Positions 29,453 through 38,265 of a stretch of 62,457 bases of DNA are shown in pieces. The position numbers and the translations under genes were made by a program. The notes beneath the pieces were generated by a model. That model was not told the origin of the DNA. It saw only the letters and a program-made list of their open reading frames with translations, and did no database searches. The stretch covers positions 1 through 62,457 of IMG/VR virus record IMGVR_UViG_3300021468_000003; one strand, written 5' to 3'. Numbering within the stretch: the stretch's first letter is position 1; each line of letters opens with the position of its first letter. The DNA comes from a virus.

Positions 29453-30021
29453 AATCTCCTCCCCTCCACGCCGGCCTCAATTGCAGCTTCCCATAACTCT
29501 TGGAAGAGGCCGGAGCTAAACATATCGTCAAGTGCAGGTTGTAGGAACGGCCTGGCTTTTATCTGCATTAGCCTCATGAAAGGGCTGACCCAAACGGGAA
29601 AGGGGAACGGCGGGCCGAAGTACCCAAAGGCGTGGGTCTGCATCCTTATATGCCCCTTCACTGACTGGGCTTTCGTCAGCCCAAATTCATGGACGTTGGC
29701 ATAGGGAACTTTCGGATGCCCTCCAACACCGGAGCCAAAGTCGGCTATCAACTTTCCTCCGTAGAACCTCGCATTTGTCCTCCCTATCGAAGCTCGCAAC
29801 CTCCCACTGCGGGAGTGCAGCCTATTAGGGTCAAGCGGGATGTTCCTTGCAAACCTGCTTCCTGAGAGGCCCGCAATATACCAGTTCTTCGCTCTGTCTA
29901 CCGCAAAGTCAAGGGACTTGTTAAGCGCAACTTTCATGTTATGCCTGATGGTGCGGTTCGCAAGCCTCAGGTTCCTAATAATCTTTCTCGTTGTAAACGT
30001 CGGCTCAAGTTTTATCTTCAT
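29449..30021 (-). CDS. HK97 gp10-like head-tail joining protein
   Basis: A 190-residue product. The basic N-terminal helix (TRKIIRNLRLANRTIRHNMKVALNKSLDFA), the middle GRLRASIG and the phrase YANVHEFG are typical of the gp10/Mu gpG-like tail-completion family. Context places it between head closure and tail terminator. Shares a one-base stop/start junction with its upstream neighbour. Confidence 0.62.
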   Translation of the reverse strand: MKIKLEPTFTTRKIIRNLRLANRTIRHNMKVALNKSLDFAVDRAKNWYIAGLSGSRFARNIPLDPNRLHSRSGRLRASIGRTNARFYGGKLIADFGSGVGGHPKVPYANVHEFGLTKAQSVKGHIRMQTHAFGYFGPPFPFPVWVSPFMRLMQIKARPFLQPALDDMFSSGLFQELWEAAIEAGVEGRRL

Positions 30022-30335
30022 TAGTAGCTAAACGCTGCCTCAATATGATGGAAATTTCCCTTCCTATCAAGGAATCTGTCAAACGCAATTATAGGGTAGT
30101 CTTCCCCGTCAATCTCGACAAAGCAATCCGTGAGGTCAACATCGGAGAAGAGGAAGAAGAGGCCCCGTGGCACGGAAAGTTCATTTGTTATAGATCCTAC
30201 TCGACGCTGGGCCTCGACGTCTGTTCCTTCGAGCCAAACGTCGTAGTCGCCAATCTCACTCTTCCCGAATGACCCAGAGCCTGTGCTCGTCTTCCTCTTT
30301 AAGGTTACTCTTGCGTTGGTGAAACCCACTTCCAC
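30021..30335 (-). CDS. head closure / head-tail connector protein
   Basis: A 104-residue beta-rich product (ARVTLKRKTSTGSGSFGKSEIGDYDVWLEG; LFFLFSDVDLTDCFVEIDGEDYPIIAFD). Size and position resemble the stopper protein of siphophages. Overlaps the upstream gene by 31 bases. Identity comes mainly from gene order. Confidence 0.55.
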   Translation of the reverse strand: MEVGFTNARVTLKRKTSTGSGSFGKSEIGDYDVWLEGTDVEAQRRVGSITNELSVPRGLFFLFSDVDLTDCFVEIDGEDYPIIAFDRFLDRKGNFHHIEAAFSY

Positions 30336-30634
30336 CTCTCCACGTCGTAGTTGTCGATGTCGTCGGGGTCGGCCGCCAAGGAGCCTGCGCCAACAACGGA
30401 GCAGTACTCCTTGTACAGCCTATCGTATTTCTCGAACTTAGCAGAGAGTTCCTCATACATCCTCCCCATGCGGTAGGTTGGGAGGAACTTTTTACGGAGG
30501 ATGTCAAAGACCTTCATTCCAGCGTACTTGACTTCGTCGTCATCATAGTTGCTGAGGATGGCAGTCTTCTCCGTCTCACTAAGCTCATCGAGGGCTTCAC
30601 TTCCAACTTCAAGAATAAGTGTCAACTCATCCAT
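30305..30634 (-). CDS. head-tail adaptor-like protein
   Basis: A 109-residue, mostly helical and acidic product (LSETEKTAILSNYDDDEVKYAGMKVFDILRKKF), immediately after the major capsid gene, where phages encode the adaptor (gp6-like) that docks on the portal. The C-terminus VERWKWVSPTQE is aromatic. Inferred from position and composition. Confidence 0.5.
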   Translation of the reverse strand: MDELTLILEVGSEALDELSETEKTAILSNYDDDEVKYAGMKVFDILRKKFLPTYRMGRMYEELSAKFEKYDRLYKEYCSVVGAGSLAADPDDIDNYDVERWKWVSPTQE

Positions 30635-30636
30635 GA

Positions 30637-31575
30637 TTAACTCGTAAGGTTGTAAGCATAAACTCCAAGGTCAGTTGCCAACACCACAAGCTGGGACTTC
30701 ACCGATGCCTCAATGCGGAGGGCGTCGTTGAGGTGTGGCATCGGGATTCTTCTGGTGATGATGTTGTTTCCGCCACGGCCTCTGTAGGTGATGTGGTATG
30801 CTGCTGCTGGCTTGAACTTGCTTGGTCTATCAGGGACGTAGTACAGCAGCATAGAGCCGTTGACCATGTAGTCAGTACCACCGCTGTTGATGGCGTTTGC
30901 GATGTAAATCTTGTCGAGCTCAAATAGCTTAGCCAAGAGGCCGACTGTGACAACCTTGTCGTTGGTTGTCTTCATTCTGTCCATGATATGGGTGTTGCCT
31001 TTGAGGGCTCGGAAGACATCGGCAGCAATGATTGCTCTGTTGGGCGCAAACCCAGTAACTTTCTCGATTTCCTCTGCCCAGGTCATCACCTTGTCGACGG
31101 GATCGACGTCACTTACACCTGAAGTTTTCGCATCCCACTTGGACGCTGTTTCATTGTGGTCTGTCCCCCATACACCCGTTGTGAGGATGGAGTTTACCAC
31201 GTTCTGCAAGAGCACCCTTCGAAGTCGCTGCATCACAAAGTCAACTGCATCGTTCACGGGGTCGAAGGGGTTGTCGTACTCGTTTGCATCGTCTTTGGTG
31301 ATGTCATAGTGGAAGGCGAACTCTTCGAGGGTGTAGAGCTGCTTATCGACCTCGTATCCTTCCCCCACGCTCTCGGTCGCTCCGATCCTCTTATAGTCGT
31401 TCACCGTTCCAATGCGAATCCAGTCAGCCTTGTTGTACTTTGCAATGTATCCAGAGAGCTGCCTGGAGTTTACCTTCGGGAATACTTGGAAAGCGTCAAA
31501 TTCGTTATCCAACAAATATTTGTTCGCCACGTTGGAGACGAACTTTGGTCTTATCTGATCGTACCAGTGTGCCAT
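30637..31575 (-). CDS. major capsid protein
   Basis: A 312-residue product. The start (VANKYLLDNEFDAFQVFPKVNS) and YNKADWIRIG, the long helix-containing middle (DAVDFVMQRLRRVLLQNVV), GFAPNRAIIAADVFRALKG and an Arg/Gly-rich loop (YHITYRGRGGNNIITRRIP) near the C-terminus are typical of HK97-fold capsid subunits in Mu-like and related phages. Preceded by a decoration-type gene and S49 protease. No N-terminal delta domain is evident, so the scaffold is probably in the protease gene's C-terminus. Confidence 0.8.
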   Translation of the reverse strand: MAHWYDQIRPKFVSNVANKYLLDNEFDAFQVFPKVNSRQLSGYIAKYNKADWIRIGTVNDYKRIGATESVGEGYEVDKQLYTLEEFAFHYDITKDDANEYDNPFDPVNDAVDFVMQRLRRVLLQNVVNSILTTGVWGTDHNETASKWDAKTSGVSDVDPVDKVMTWAEEIEKVTGFAPNRAIIAADVFRALKGNTHIMDRMKTTNDKVVTVGLLAKLFELDKIYIANAINSGGTDYMVNGSMLLYYVPDRPSKFKPAAAYHITYRGRGGNNIITRRIPMPHLNDALRIEASVKSQLVVLATDLGVYAYNLTS

Positions 31576-31588
31576 TATCTACCTCCTT

Positions 31589-31939
31589 TTATCCGTACAG
31601 AAGAACTTTGATTGTGCCTGTTCCGGAAGACTTGGCTTCCTTCGCAATTGCCCTGATGATGTGGGAGCCGATTGTCGCTTTCACAAGGCGCCCATTAGCA
31701 GCTCCGGTCAGGGGGTCCTCAACAGCGATTGCTGTCGAAGCATTGACTTCAGCTTCGCACTCTCCGCTGATGATTATCTCACTTGCTTCCCCTGCTGGTC
31801 TCCCCTGGGAGACGATGCCGTAGACAAAGTCCCCAGTAGACGCAGTCAACACTCCATCAAGTCCAACTGCAAACCCTTCTTTATCCTCCAAGGAGGCAGA
31901 CGTATTTACTACGCTTGTCTTTCTTAAATTCTTCTCCAT
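31589..31939 (-). CDS. capsid decoration / stabilisation protein
   Basis: A 116-residue Ala/Gly/Ser-rich product: KEGFAVGLDGVLTASTGDFVYGIVSQGRPAGE, then NGRLVKATIGSHIIRAIAKEA. This pattern matches DUF2190/gpD-like head decoration proteins encoded just before the capsid gene. Ribosome site is GGAGGAAG. Function inferred from similarity and position. Confidence 0.65.
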   Translation of the reverse strand: MEKNLRKTSVVNTSASLEDKEGFAVGLDGVLTASTGDFVYGIVSQGRPAGEASEIIISGECEAEVNASTAIAVEDPLTGAANGRLVKATIGSHIIRAIAKEAKSSGTGTIKVLLYG

Positions 31940-31940
31940 A

Positions 31941-33608
31941 TTACTTCCTCCTCATTGCTCTCATTTTCTCAAGTTCGATGACAGCCTCATGGCGCTGCAA
32001 GCCGTGCTCCTCAGCGTACTTCTCGACTTCCTCGTCACTGTAGTCGTCATCCTTCGGCTCGCTTACCTCAGTAGAGCCTTTCTGTGCGCCAAGGTCGTTA
32101 ATGACAGCCTGGAGCCTTGCGATCTCGTCAGCAATGGTGTCGATGGTTTCTTGTTCAACTTTGCCAAAGAGCGGAACCAGCATCTTGGCTGCATCCTCTC
32201 CGATTTTGGCTGTCATGTCCTTCCTAAACATTGTTTTCTGAAGCTCCATGATCCTCTTCTCAGTCACAGAGAAAGCCTCTCTCTTTCCTTCCTCGACCAG
32301 CTCTTTTGCCAGGTCAGGATACTTCTCCATCAAAATTTCTTTCGTGAGCTTATCACTCATTTCTTTTCCTCCTTCATCTTCTTTGATAATGCTTTCAAAT
32401 GAACCTAGTCTGTCAATCATGCCGACAGCGAGGGCTGCACGTCCAACGAGGACACCGCCCTGTCCAAAGTTATCAAGTACATACTTCTTATCGACGCCCC
32501 TGTTTTCAGCGACGGCTTCGACGAAAACATCTGCAATTGCGTCGAGGGTCTTGCGGACTTCGTCCTTCCCTTCCTTTGTGTTGATATCCGGCCTTTTGCG
32601 TGGGGCGTTGGAGCTTACGATTTCGACTGTGTCATCTTCTCGCTTGCGGAACGTAGCAACAACGCCTATACTCCCAACGAGGGCGGTCTCATCAGCTACG
32701 ATTTCACTCGCTGCGGAGGCAAGCCAGTACGCCGCTGATGCTGCAGAACCCTCAACGTAGGCGATAATCGGCTTTTTCTCCGCTCCCTGCTTGATGATCT
32801 TCGCTAACTCGTTGATCCCAGTGACTTGCCCACCAGGGGAATCGAACTTAAGGATCACCTTTTTGACGTTTGGGTCCTCGATGGCCTTGTTGATGGACTT
32901 CGCCAGCTTCCCTGTAGAGGTTGCCCCGCTTATCTCGGTGAAGAGGTTCGCATAGCGAAAGATCGGGCCTCTCACAGGGATCACTCCTACATCATCCCTC
33001 AACTCGAACCCTCCTCCATCTTCACCAACCTTCACAGCGAGGGCTTCTGGGTCCCCATTTCTCATCACAATGTCATACATTGTTTGGAGCCACGAAGGCT
33101 CAATAAGCCAGGGATCAGCAGCCATTGCGCCGATTGCTGAGGTCTTGATTGTAGCCCTGTGAGCTTGGAGGTGGTCGATGACATGTTGGGGCGCTTTCTT
33201 TCCGCTGCGGGCGCCATTCGCTTCAGACCACGCAGCCTTCAACCCTCCAGTGTGGAGTAGAAGTTCCCCGTCAACCCATATCCCATCATCATCTTTCTTA
33301 GTCCCACCCTTGACCCAATGGTGCGGATACTTCCACGTGGACTTCTTTCCTTCTTCTCCCATATCAGCGAAAGCCTGGCGAGGGAGCGCTGTCTTATCGA
33401 CTTCGCTCCACCGAGGCTCATTGTCCGCTGTCTTGCTATTGTGTCTGAATGCCATAGTCATATCTCCTTTTCTATCCTTGAGCTGTGCATTGCAGATGGC
33501 GTAACGCTGCTTTCTATCAGGATACTCCCGCTTCATTACCTCATCTGCCATGCACCGCTTAAGGAAGTCGTCTTTTTTCTCTCCTTTCCTAGGCTTCGGA
33601 ATCGGCAC
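31941..33608 (-). CDS. S49-family prohead protease fused to scaffold-like C-terminus
   Basis: A 555-residue product. I place the start at GTG 33608 behind GGAGG, giving VPIPKPRKGEKKDDFLKRC, a common N-terminal phage domain. The next domain (PRWSEVDKTALPRQAFAD ... HHWVKGG ... LLLHTGGLKAAWSEANGAR) is often attached to phage proteases. The S49/SppA core follows: KFDSPGGQVTG, YVEGSAASAAYWLASAASE with the probable catalytic Ser, and ALVGSIGVV. The last 120 residues are coiled and acidic and may scaffold the capsid. It overlaps the portal gene by 20 bases. Confidence 0.76.
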   Translation of the reverse strand: MPIPKPRKGEKKDDFLKRCMADEVMKREYPDRKQRYAICNAQLKDRKGDMTMAFRHNSKTADNEPRWSEVDKTALPRQAFADMGEEGKKSTWKYPHHWVKGGTKKDDDGIWVDGELLLHTGGLKAAWSEANGARSGKKAPQHVIDHLQAHRATIKTSAIGAMAADPWLIEPSWLQTMYDIVMRNGDPEALAVKVGEDGGGFELRDDVGVIPVRGPIFRYANLFTEISGATSTGKLAKSINKAIEDPNVKKVILKFDSPGGQVTGINELAKIIKQGAEKKPIIAYVEGSAASAAYWLASAASEIVADETALVGSIGVVATFRKREDDTVEIVSSNAPRKRPDINTKEGKDEVRKTLDAIADVFVEAVAENRGVDKKYVLDNFGQGGVLVGRAALAVGMIDRLGSFESIIKEDEGGKEMSDKLTKEILMEKYPDLAKELVEEGKREAFSVTEKRIMELQKTMFRKDMTAKIGEDAAKMLVPLFGKVEQETIDTIADEIARLQAVINDLGAQKGSTEVSEPKDDDYSDEEVEKYAEEHGLQRHEAVIELEKMRAMRRK

Positions 33609-34866
33609 TCCACCCTCCTGCTTGCAAAAACGGTTCGATGTCCTTGATCTGATCCTCATCATCCTCATAAGGGAGGTCAGCAATTGCTAGGAGAGCTTTC
33701 TCCATCGGGACAGTTGGGGTAATCACGCCGGTTTTGACGAGTCGAGCGACGAAAGATGCAAGATCTGCAAGGTCTGCGACGTTGGTTGAGGAGAAGCTGA
33801 TTTGTGGCGGGGTGATGTTGTTGTATTCGCAGATTTTAGCGATGATCTGGTTGTTTATGGTTTCCTCAATAGACCTGATGTACGCATCGCAGGCGGAAAG
33901 GAAAACTCGAATCATGGCTTCGATGTTCCCCTTGGAGGTGAGGGAGGAGGCACCTCCAGCGAGAAAGCTCTCTAGCAATCCTGCTGCCATTTCTGAGTTG
34001 TAGCGCTGGATAATGTCTGTTGTATTTATTGACGAAGTCCCGTCACTCCGCACGAGAGAGAATTGCCACCCTGCTGGGATGACGAGACCCTGTTGATTGT
34101 CTTTCCGGACGTTGCCGACTACGTCCACCGCCCAGTCAAGTGTAGCAGCAACGGCCGGATCGTAGTGAGGGGAGGACTCATCAGCCGCAGTAAAGTCGAA
34201 CCCCTCGGGGGCCTGGAGGAGAGGGAGGCCAGTTAGGTCTCTGTCAACTCCTGTAGCCTCGGCGGCTTCACAGGAGATTTTGTAGTAGTAAGGCTTGTAT
34301 AGGTGCCTGAGGAGGCTGATCCCATAGGGGGAGCGCCCCTCCTTGAGGAAGATGTGATGCACACATTTTTTGTACGGAATTTCGTGAGTGCCATCCGTTG
34401 CCTGCTGTACGACCTTGCCTTTGGAGTTGTTGATGGCGCTGATCGTGGGCTGGTGCAGGGGAATGACATCTTTTAGGATGACCTTCCCGTCCTCGACCGT
34501 CCAGACCCTTTCGCCGATGTAGAACCCGTAGGTGAAGGCTGAGGTGATGTCTTCGATGAGGCCCGTGATCCCCCCAGGGAGGGCCTCAAGCTGGGGGAGG
34601 ATGAAATCAACGTTCTCGCCGTCAATGTCAATAGCGACCCGCTTTATAACATTCTTGATTGAGAGTATGAGCCCTCCGACAATGGGCTCGTTTCTCTCCA
34701 TAACTCGAAACTTGTCGAGGCCATCGGGTGGAGAGAGGTCGTCCATGAACTCAAGATCAGGGAGACCAGATTGTTGCTCGTCATAGCCAGGCGACCCGTA
34801 GATGCGGCGGGATACGTTCTTGTCTTTGGATGTTGTCTTGCGACTGAAGATTTTTAGAAGTTTCAT
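33589..34866 (-). CDS. portal protein (Mu gp29 / DUF935-like)
   Basis: A 425-residue product. ATG 34866 follows AAAAAGGGGAGC; an in-frame upstream GTG would read through palindrome copy 4 and is rejected. Motifs: DGLDKFRVMERNEPIVGGLILSIKNVIKR, FTYGFYIGERVW, YGISLLRHLYKPYYYK and RYNSEMAAGLLESFL, matching the DUF935-like portal family. The portal forms the dodecameric DNA channel at the capsid vertex. Its own promoter-like sequence lies upstream at 34,937-34,965. Confidence 0.78.
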   Translation of the reverse strand: MKLLKIFSRKTTSKDKNVSRRIYGSPGYDEQQSGLPDLEFMDDLSPPDGLDKFRVMERNEPIVGGLILSIKNVIKRVAIDIDGENVDFILPQLEALPGGITGLIEDITSAFTYGFYIGERVWTVEDGKVILKDVIPLHQPTISAINNSKGKVVQQATDGTHEIPYKKCVHHIFLKEGRSPYGISLLRHLYKPYYYKISCEAAEATGVDRDLTGLPLLQAPEGFDFTAADESSPHYDPAVAATLDWAVDVVGNVRKDNQQGLVIPAGWQFSLVRSDGTSSINTTDIIQRYNSEMAAGLLESFLAGGASSLTSKGNIEAMIRVFLSACDAYIRSIEETINNQIIAKICEYNNITPPQISFSSTNVADLADLASFVARLVKTGVITPTVPMEKALLAIADLPYEDDEDQIKDIEPFLQAGGWSADSEA

Positions 34867-34879
34867 GCTCCCCTTTTTG

Positions 34880-34905
34880 AGCAATTTGTCGGCGTGCAAA
34901 TTGCT
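34880..34905 (-). repeat. 26-bp palindromic hairpin element, copy 4
   Basis: Arms AGCAATTTGC and ACAAATTGCT (portal-gene orientation), centre ACGCCG. It ends 13 bases before ATG 34866 and lies within the predicted 5' untranslated leader of the portal transcript, downstream of the promoter-like sequence at 34,937-34,965. Confidence 0.82.
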
Positions 34906-34936
34906 CACCAATGAAAGATTTTATAGGTCTACTGGG

Positions 34937-34965
34937 AGCATACATAAAAATGGAGGGGTTGTCAA
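34937..34965 (-). promoter_or_regulatory. sigma-70-type promoter before the portal gene
   Basis: On the minus strand TTGACA (34,965-34,960) is followed after exactly 17 bases by TATGCT (34,942-34,937). It lies in the 109-base gap between terminase and portal, one of few gaps in the leftward arm. Transcription would begin near 34,930 and the leader would contain palindrome copy 4. Confidence 0.55.
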
Positions 34966-34975
34966 GGCTTTTATT

Positions 34976-37498
34976 TTACACGATAAATTTCCGGTATTTC
35001 CCAAACTTGTGGCTTCGTTTCTTGGTGTGGAGTCTACGAAAAATGGACACAGCCTTGGCAGGGACGTTCCTACAAGCTGTGAGAGCGAGGAAGTTCTCAA
35101 CAGCCTCCGTCATCATCATGGCGTCGGCATAATCGGGGGAGAAACCTAGGCGGGCTTTGAATGCGATTTTGTCCTCCATCGCTATTGGGCCTTTTGAATA
35201 GTCAAAGCGAAGGTTCGCAAGCTCTTTCTTCAGCCTCTCCGGAGGGTCAACGGGGAAGTTGTAGGTGGGGAAGTTCTTATGGAGCTTATAGTAGTTCTCC
35301 GCTCGTTTGTCCTTGTACATGAGCTGATGATGGGCTTTTTCAGGCCCTACAAAGCCGAGGACAGGGAAGCGGTTGAGCTTCGCCAGGTTCGAGTAGGTAC
35401 CTGCGCCAAGCCCGTGGGCGTCAATGACTGCACAAAACGGACGGTTGATATACATGGTTCTCCAGATTCTCTCAACTTCATCAGCAACGAAGGTGGGGTC
35501 AGTCTTATAAAACTCATCCCACCGAACAAAAGAGTTGCCTATGCGGTGACAGAAGACACAGACGTCCGGCCCTCCTCCGGCAACGTCCACACTGAGGATA
35601 ACTGGGCCCTCTGTCATGGAGCGCTGAGTTGCTACGACTTTGTCGTAGACCTCTGGAGCCACAACGACGCTCTCATTGACGTCAATTGGCAGCCCCAAGA
35701 CCTTCGCCCTGTACATCGGAGAGTCTTTGCCGTAAATGTGGATAATTGTTTGGATGAACTCCTCATCGACGAGTGGGGAGTCCATGACGTTGTAGAAGAG
35801 AACCTTGAAGTCCTTTCCTTTCCCTTCAGGGTCGGAAATGACATCGTAGTAGAACCCTCCGGTGGAGACGGGGTTGGAGATGAGGAGGATGTAGGAGTTC
35901 TTATCGGTCATTGTGCCCACGAGGGCGGTGAAGACGGGATCAGGCACACCACTGTTGCCTGTCCAGTAGGCAACTCCGTTCCGTCGCACATAGATAGTAT
36001 GATGAGGTTCAGTTGAAACGCACCAAATTCTTCCTTTATAATGAATTGGTTTTATGTTGTGTTGCCTCACTTTAAAATCAGTAGAGGAGTTTGAAACTAT
36101 TGACACTACATAGTCATTATCTGAAGTTGTAGCAAAATGGTCTTTGATGAATTTTACTTGTCCTTTAATATTTCTTCTCGTTATTGTTGAGTACAGTCCG
36201 CACTTGATTGCCACTTCTTGAATATCGTCAGCAAGTTGTTTTGACATAGTATATATTATATGTCTGTTTTCAGTTTGAGTGTAACCGTCGCCTTTTATCA
36301 ATGCTGCTAGCAACATAAACAAGTATTTTTTATCAAGATTCTTTACGTATAATGGGATTTGTTTGTTTTTCGCTCCTTTTCCACAAGCAAGCAACTCGTT
36401 GTATAGTTGACTACAGTAAATTTTGATGTCGTTGTTGTGGATAGAGTACTTGTATCCTAGCCTATCTAACAGATTGCAAATAGCAGTTCTGCCTTGTTCA
36501 TCTGCTTGTGTTATTCCCACGTATCTATCTTGGATCAAGTAGCCCTCAGAGATATACCAACCAAGCAATTGGCACCAATCACTCAACTCTACAGGTTTTG
36601 GCGGATAGTATTTTCTTGGAGTTCTGTATTCCTTGAGTATGTACAGTTTCTCGTCTTTCCCTTTAAAATTGACTGTTTTAGGAATAAGCCAAGGAGTCTT
36701 CTTTGAGATGTCAAACTCACACATTTCTTGTATTCTGATTCCTGTGTTTCGCTTGGCTCTAGTATTACGTCTTCTGAAGACGACATTGTGGTGAGGAGAA
36801 AACATGAAACTCATGGTTCTGGACTTGTAATAGTACATGAGACCATCGTAATCTTCGTATTTGAAGATTCCTGTGATTGGCTTGTATTCAGCTTCCTCAG
36901 TTAGTGGATCCATTGTGAGGACTTTATGGTAAGTTTGGATTGAGTCAATTGTTTGCCAACCGTAGTCAGTAAGTATCTCAGTTTTATCGTCGAAGCAAGC
37001 CTCGTCCACCTCAATGAGGATTGAGGGAGCATGGAAGCCCGCAAGAGTATCATTGAGTTCCCTCTTATCCTTGCTAACTGTCCTCGCAGTTGCATACCAC
37101 TCACGGAAGCCCTCGACGTACAGCCTCCCCTTCACACGCTTGAACAACTTCGCAAGCCGGCACCTCTTCAACCAGGTGTCGATCTCCGACCAAAGGACGT
37201 CATTCAGCTGTTTTGCTGTGGGAGCGGTCGTGGGGACTTTTGCGAAGGGATGCGTAGTGAGGAACCAGAGGATGAGGATGGCGGAGACTGCGGTCTTTCC
37301 TATTCCACCACCTGCTGAGACGCATACATACCTGTTTTTAACGAGATGATGGGCAATCTCCTCCTGTTGCCAGGTCAACCCTGAGAGTTTGAGGCCCTCG
37401 AAGGAGATGTATCTGTTTGCCCAGCCGACGGGGTCATCCCTGTACTGCTGTGAAATCTCATTTACTATCTTTAACGTCTTTCTTTGTTTTTGATTCAC
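34976..37498 (-). CDS. terminase large subunit interrupted by an intein
   Basis: An 840-residue precursor; removing residues 168-515 leaves a 492-residue terminase. The ATPase domain has Walker A SAGGGIGKTA (61-70) and Walker B LIEVDEA (161-167). The C-terminal RNase-H-like nuclease shows SVDVAGGGPD, AVIDAHGLG and SPDYADAMMM, whose acidic residues bind metal. TerL pumps and cuts DNA at the portal. The intein sits immediately after the catalytic Walker B acids, so the enzyme is inactive until spliced. Overlaps the small-subunit gene by 41 bases. Confidence 0.88.
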   Translation of the reverse strand: MNQKQRKTLKIVNEISQQYRDDPVGWANRYISFEGLKLSGLTWQQEEIAHHLVKNRYVCVSAGGGIGKTAVSAILILWFLTTHPFAKVPTTAPTAKQLNDVLWSEIDTWLKRCRLAKLFKRVKGRLYVEGFREWYATARTVSKDKRELNDTLAGFHAPSILIEVDEACFDDKTEILTDYGWQTIDSIQTYHKVLTMDPLTEEAEYKPITGIFKYEDYDGLMYYYKSRTMSFMFSPHHNVVFRRRNTRAKRNTGIRIQEMCEFDISKKTPWLIPKTVNFKGKDEKLYILKEYRTPRKYYPPKPVELSDWCQLLGWYISEGYLIQDRYVGITQADEQGRTAICNLLDRLGYKYSIHNNDIKIYCSQLYNELLACGKGAKNKQIPLYVKNLDKKYLFMLLAALIKGDGYTQTENRHIIYTMSKQLADDIQEVAIKCGLYSTITRRNIKGQVKFIKDHFATTSDNDYVVSIVSNSSTDFKVRQHNIKPIHYKGRIWCVSTEPHHTIYVRRNGVAYWTGNSGVPDPVFTALVGTMTDKNSYILLISNPVSTGGFYYDVISDPEGKGKDFKVLFYNVMDSPLVDEEFIQTIIHIYGKDSPMYRAKVLGLPIDVNESVVVAPEVYDKVVATQRSMTEGPVILSVDVAGGGPDVCVFCHRIGNSFVRWDEFYKTDPTFVADEVERIWRTMYINRPFCAVIDAHGLGAGTYSNLAKLNRFPVLGFVGPEKAHHQLMYKDKRAENYYKLHKNFPTYNFPVDPPERLKKELANLRFDYSKGPIAMEDKIAFKARLGFSPDYADAMMMTEAVENFLALTACRNVPAKAVSIFRRLHTKKRSHKFGKYRKFIV
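35954..36997 (-). mobile_element. intein with LAGLIDADG homing endonuclease in terminase
   Basis: 348 residues (168-515 of the precursor) begin with Cys in CFDDKTEILTDYGWQTIDSI, a standard intein start. Block B-like FSPHHNVVF follows, then two LAGLIDADG-type helices (LLGWYISEGYL and LLAALIKGDGYT). It ends with HHTIYVRRNGVAYWTGN before extein Ser. The penultimate residue is Gly rather than the usual His, which some splicing inteins tolerate. The DNA is clearly more AT-rich than the flanking terminase, consistent with recent acquisition. Confidence 0.87.
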
Positions 37499-37898
37499 TC
37501 GTTACCTCTCGCCACAGCTTATCCAAGTCATCTTCCTCTTCCTCTTTTCTCCCCTCTTTCAGCAGCTTCAGGTCAAATTGGAGGATGCCGAGGGCAGCCT
37601 TGAGGGCGGATGTTTCGTCGTCAGCTGTATCTACAGTAGCTGATAGGCGGTTGAGGGCTTTCCTGATTCTTGCTTTCGACGCCATCCGCTGCTCCTCCTC
37701 AAATTCGACGTCAACGGCTTCACTGATTTGCTTCCTTGCTTCAGGAAACTCCCGCATGAGCCTTGCGAAGGAGCCAGGCTCGAGGTCAAGTTCATCCTCA
37801 ATGGAGAGGAAATCGCCGAAGCGAAGATAAAACTGAGCGATCTTCTTCAAGAAGTTTTCATCGTTTTGTATGGCGTCAACAAACTCGTTGTAGTCCAT
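37458..37898 (-). CDS. terminase small subunit candidate
   Basis: A 146-residue product. ATG 37898 (MDYNEFVDAIQNDENFLKKIAQFYLRFGDFLS) is selected because the longer frame overlaps the upstream gene without a ribosome site. It is helical and acidic with a central EARKQISEAVDVEFEEEQRMASKARIRK helix and a charged tail. Directly upstream of TerL, it is the likely packaging-recognition subunit. No clear helix-turn-helix is seen. Confidence 0.55.
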   Translation of the reverse strand: MDYNEFVDAIQNDENFLKKIAQFYLRFGDFLSIEDELDLEPGSFARLMREFPEARKQISEAVDVEFEEEQRMASKARIRKALNRLSATVDTADDETSALKAALGILQFDLKLLKEGRKEEEEDDLDKLWREVTSESKTKKDVKDSK

Positions 37899-38265
37899 TT
37901 GCAGCCTCCGAAAGCAGGAAGTCCATGATGGTTTTTGCAGGCACGACAGGCGCTGAGGGGTGGATCTCCTTCCAAAGGTCTTTCTCCAAAGCAAAAACCC
38001 TGTGCTGCATTCCTGTGAGAATGGGGGAGTAGCAAAAGACCTCGCAGTCCTCCATAAAAGGACGGTGGATGTTCTCAACCCACCACTCAGCAGTCTTTGG
38101 CAATCTGGGATCTCTCTTCATGTCTACGAACCACGCAGCGGGGGCAACTGGGATGGCGCCTGCGACAAGCACCCTCCTGCAGATGAGTTCAATTTCATCA
38201 AGTGAGCGGAGCTTCGCCCTGGGATTCGTAGTGTTGATCTGTCCGCTCACGTACACTTTTATCAT
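37876..38265 (-). CDS. nucleoside 2-deoxyribosyltransferase-like protein (DUF4406-like)
   Basis: A 129-residue product beginning MIKVYVSGQIN, then a helix, VAGAIPVAPAAW, and WVENIHRPFMEDCEVFCYSPIL. This layout (VYVSGP-like start, later asp-rich D..D....L element) is that of the nucleoside deoxyribosyltransferase-like fold used in phage base or nucleotide metabolism. The usual catalytic Glu is not certain. Placed between ribbon-helix-helix proteins and terminase. Confidence 0.5.
   Translation of the reverse strand: MIKVYVSGQINTTNPRAKLRSLDEIELICRRVLVAGAIPVAPAAWFVDMKRDPRLPKTAEWWVENIHRPFMEDCEVFCYSPILTGMQHRVFALEKDLWKEIHPSAPVVPAKTIMDFLLSEAANGLQRVC

Noticed and set aside
35279-36016. 245-codon plus-strand ORF over terminase
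   Set aside because: Antisense to the nuclease domain of terminase; no ribosome site and no domain.
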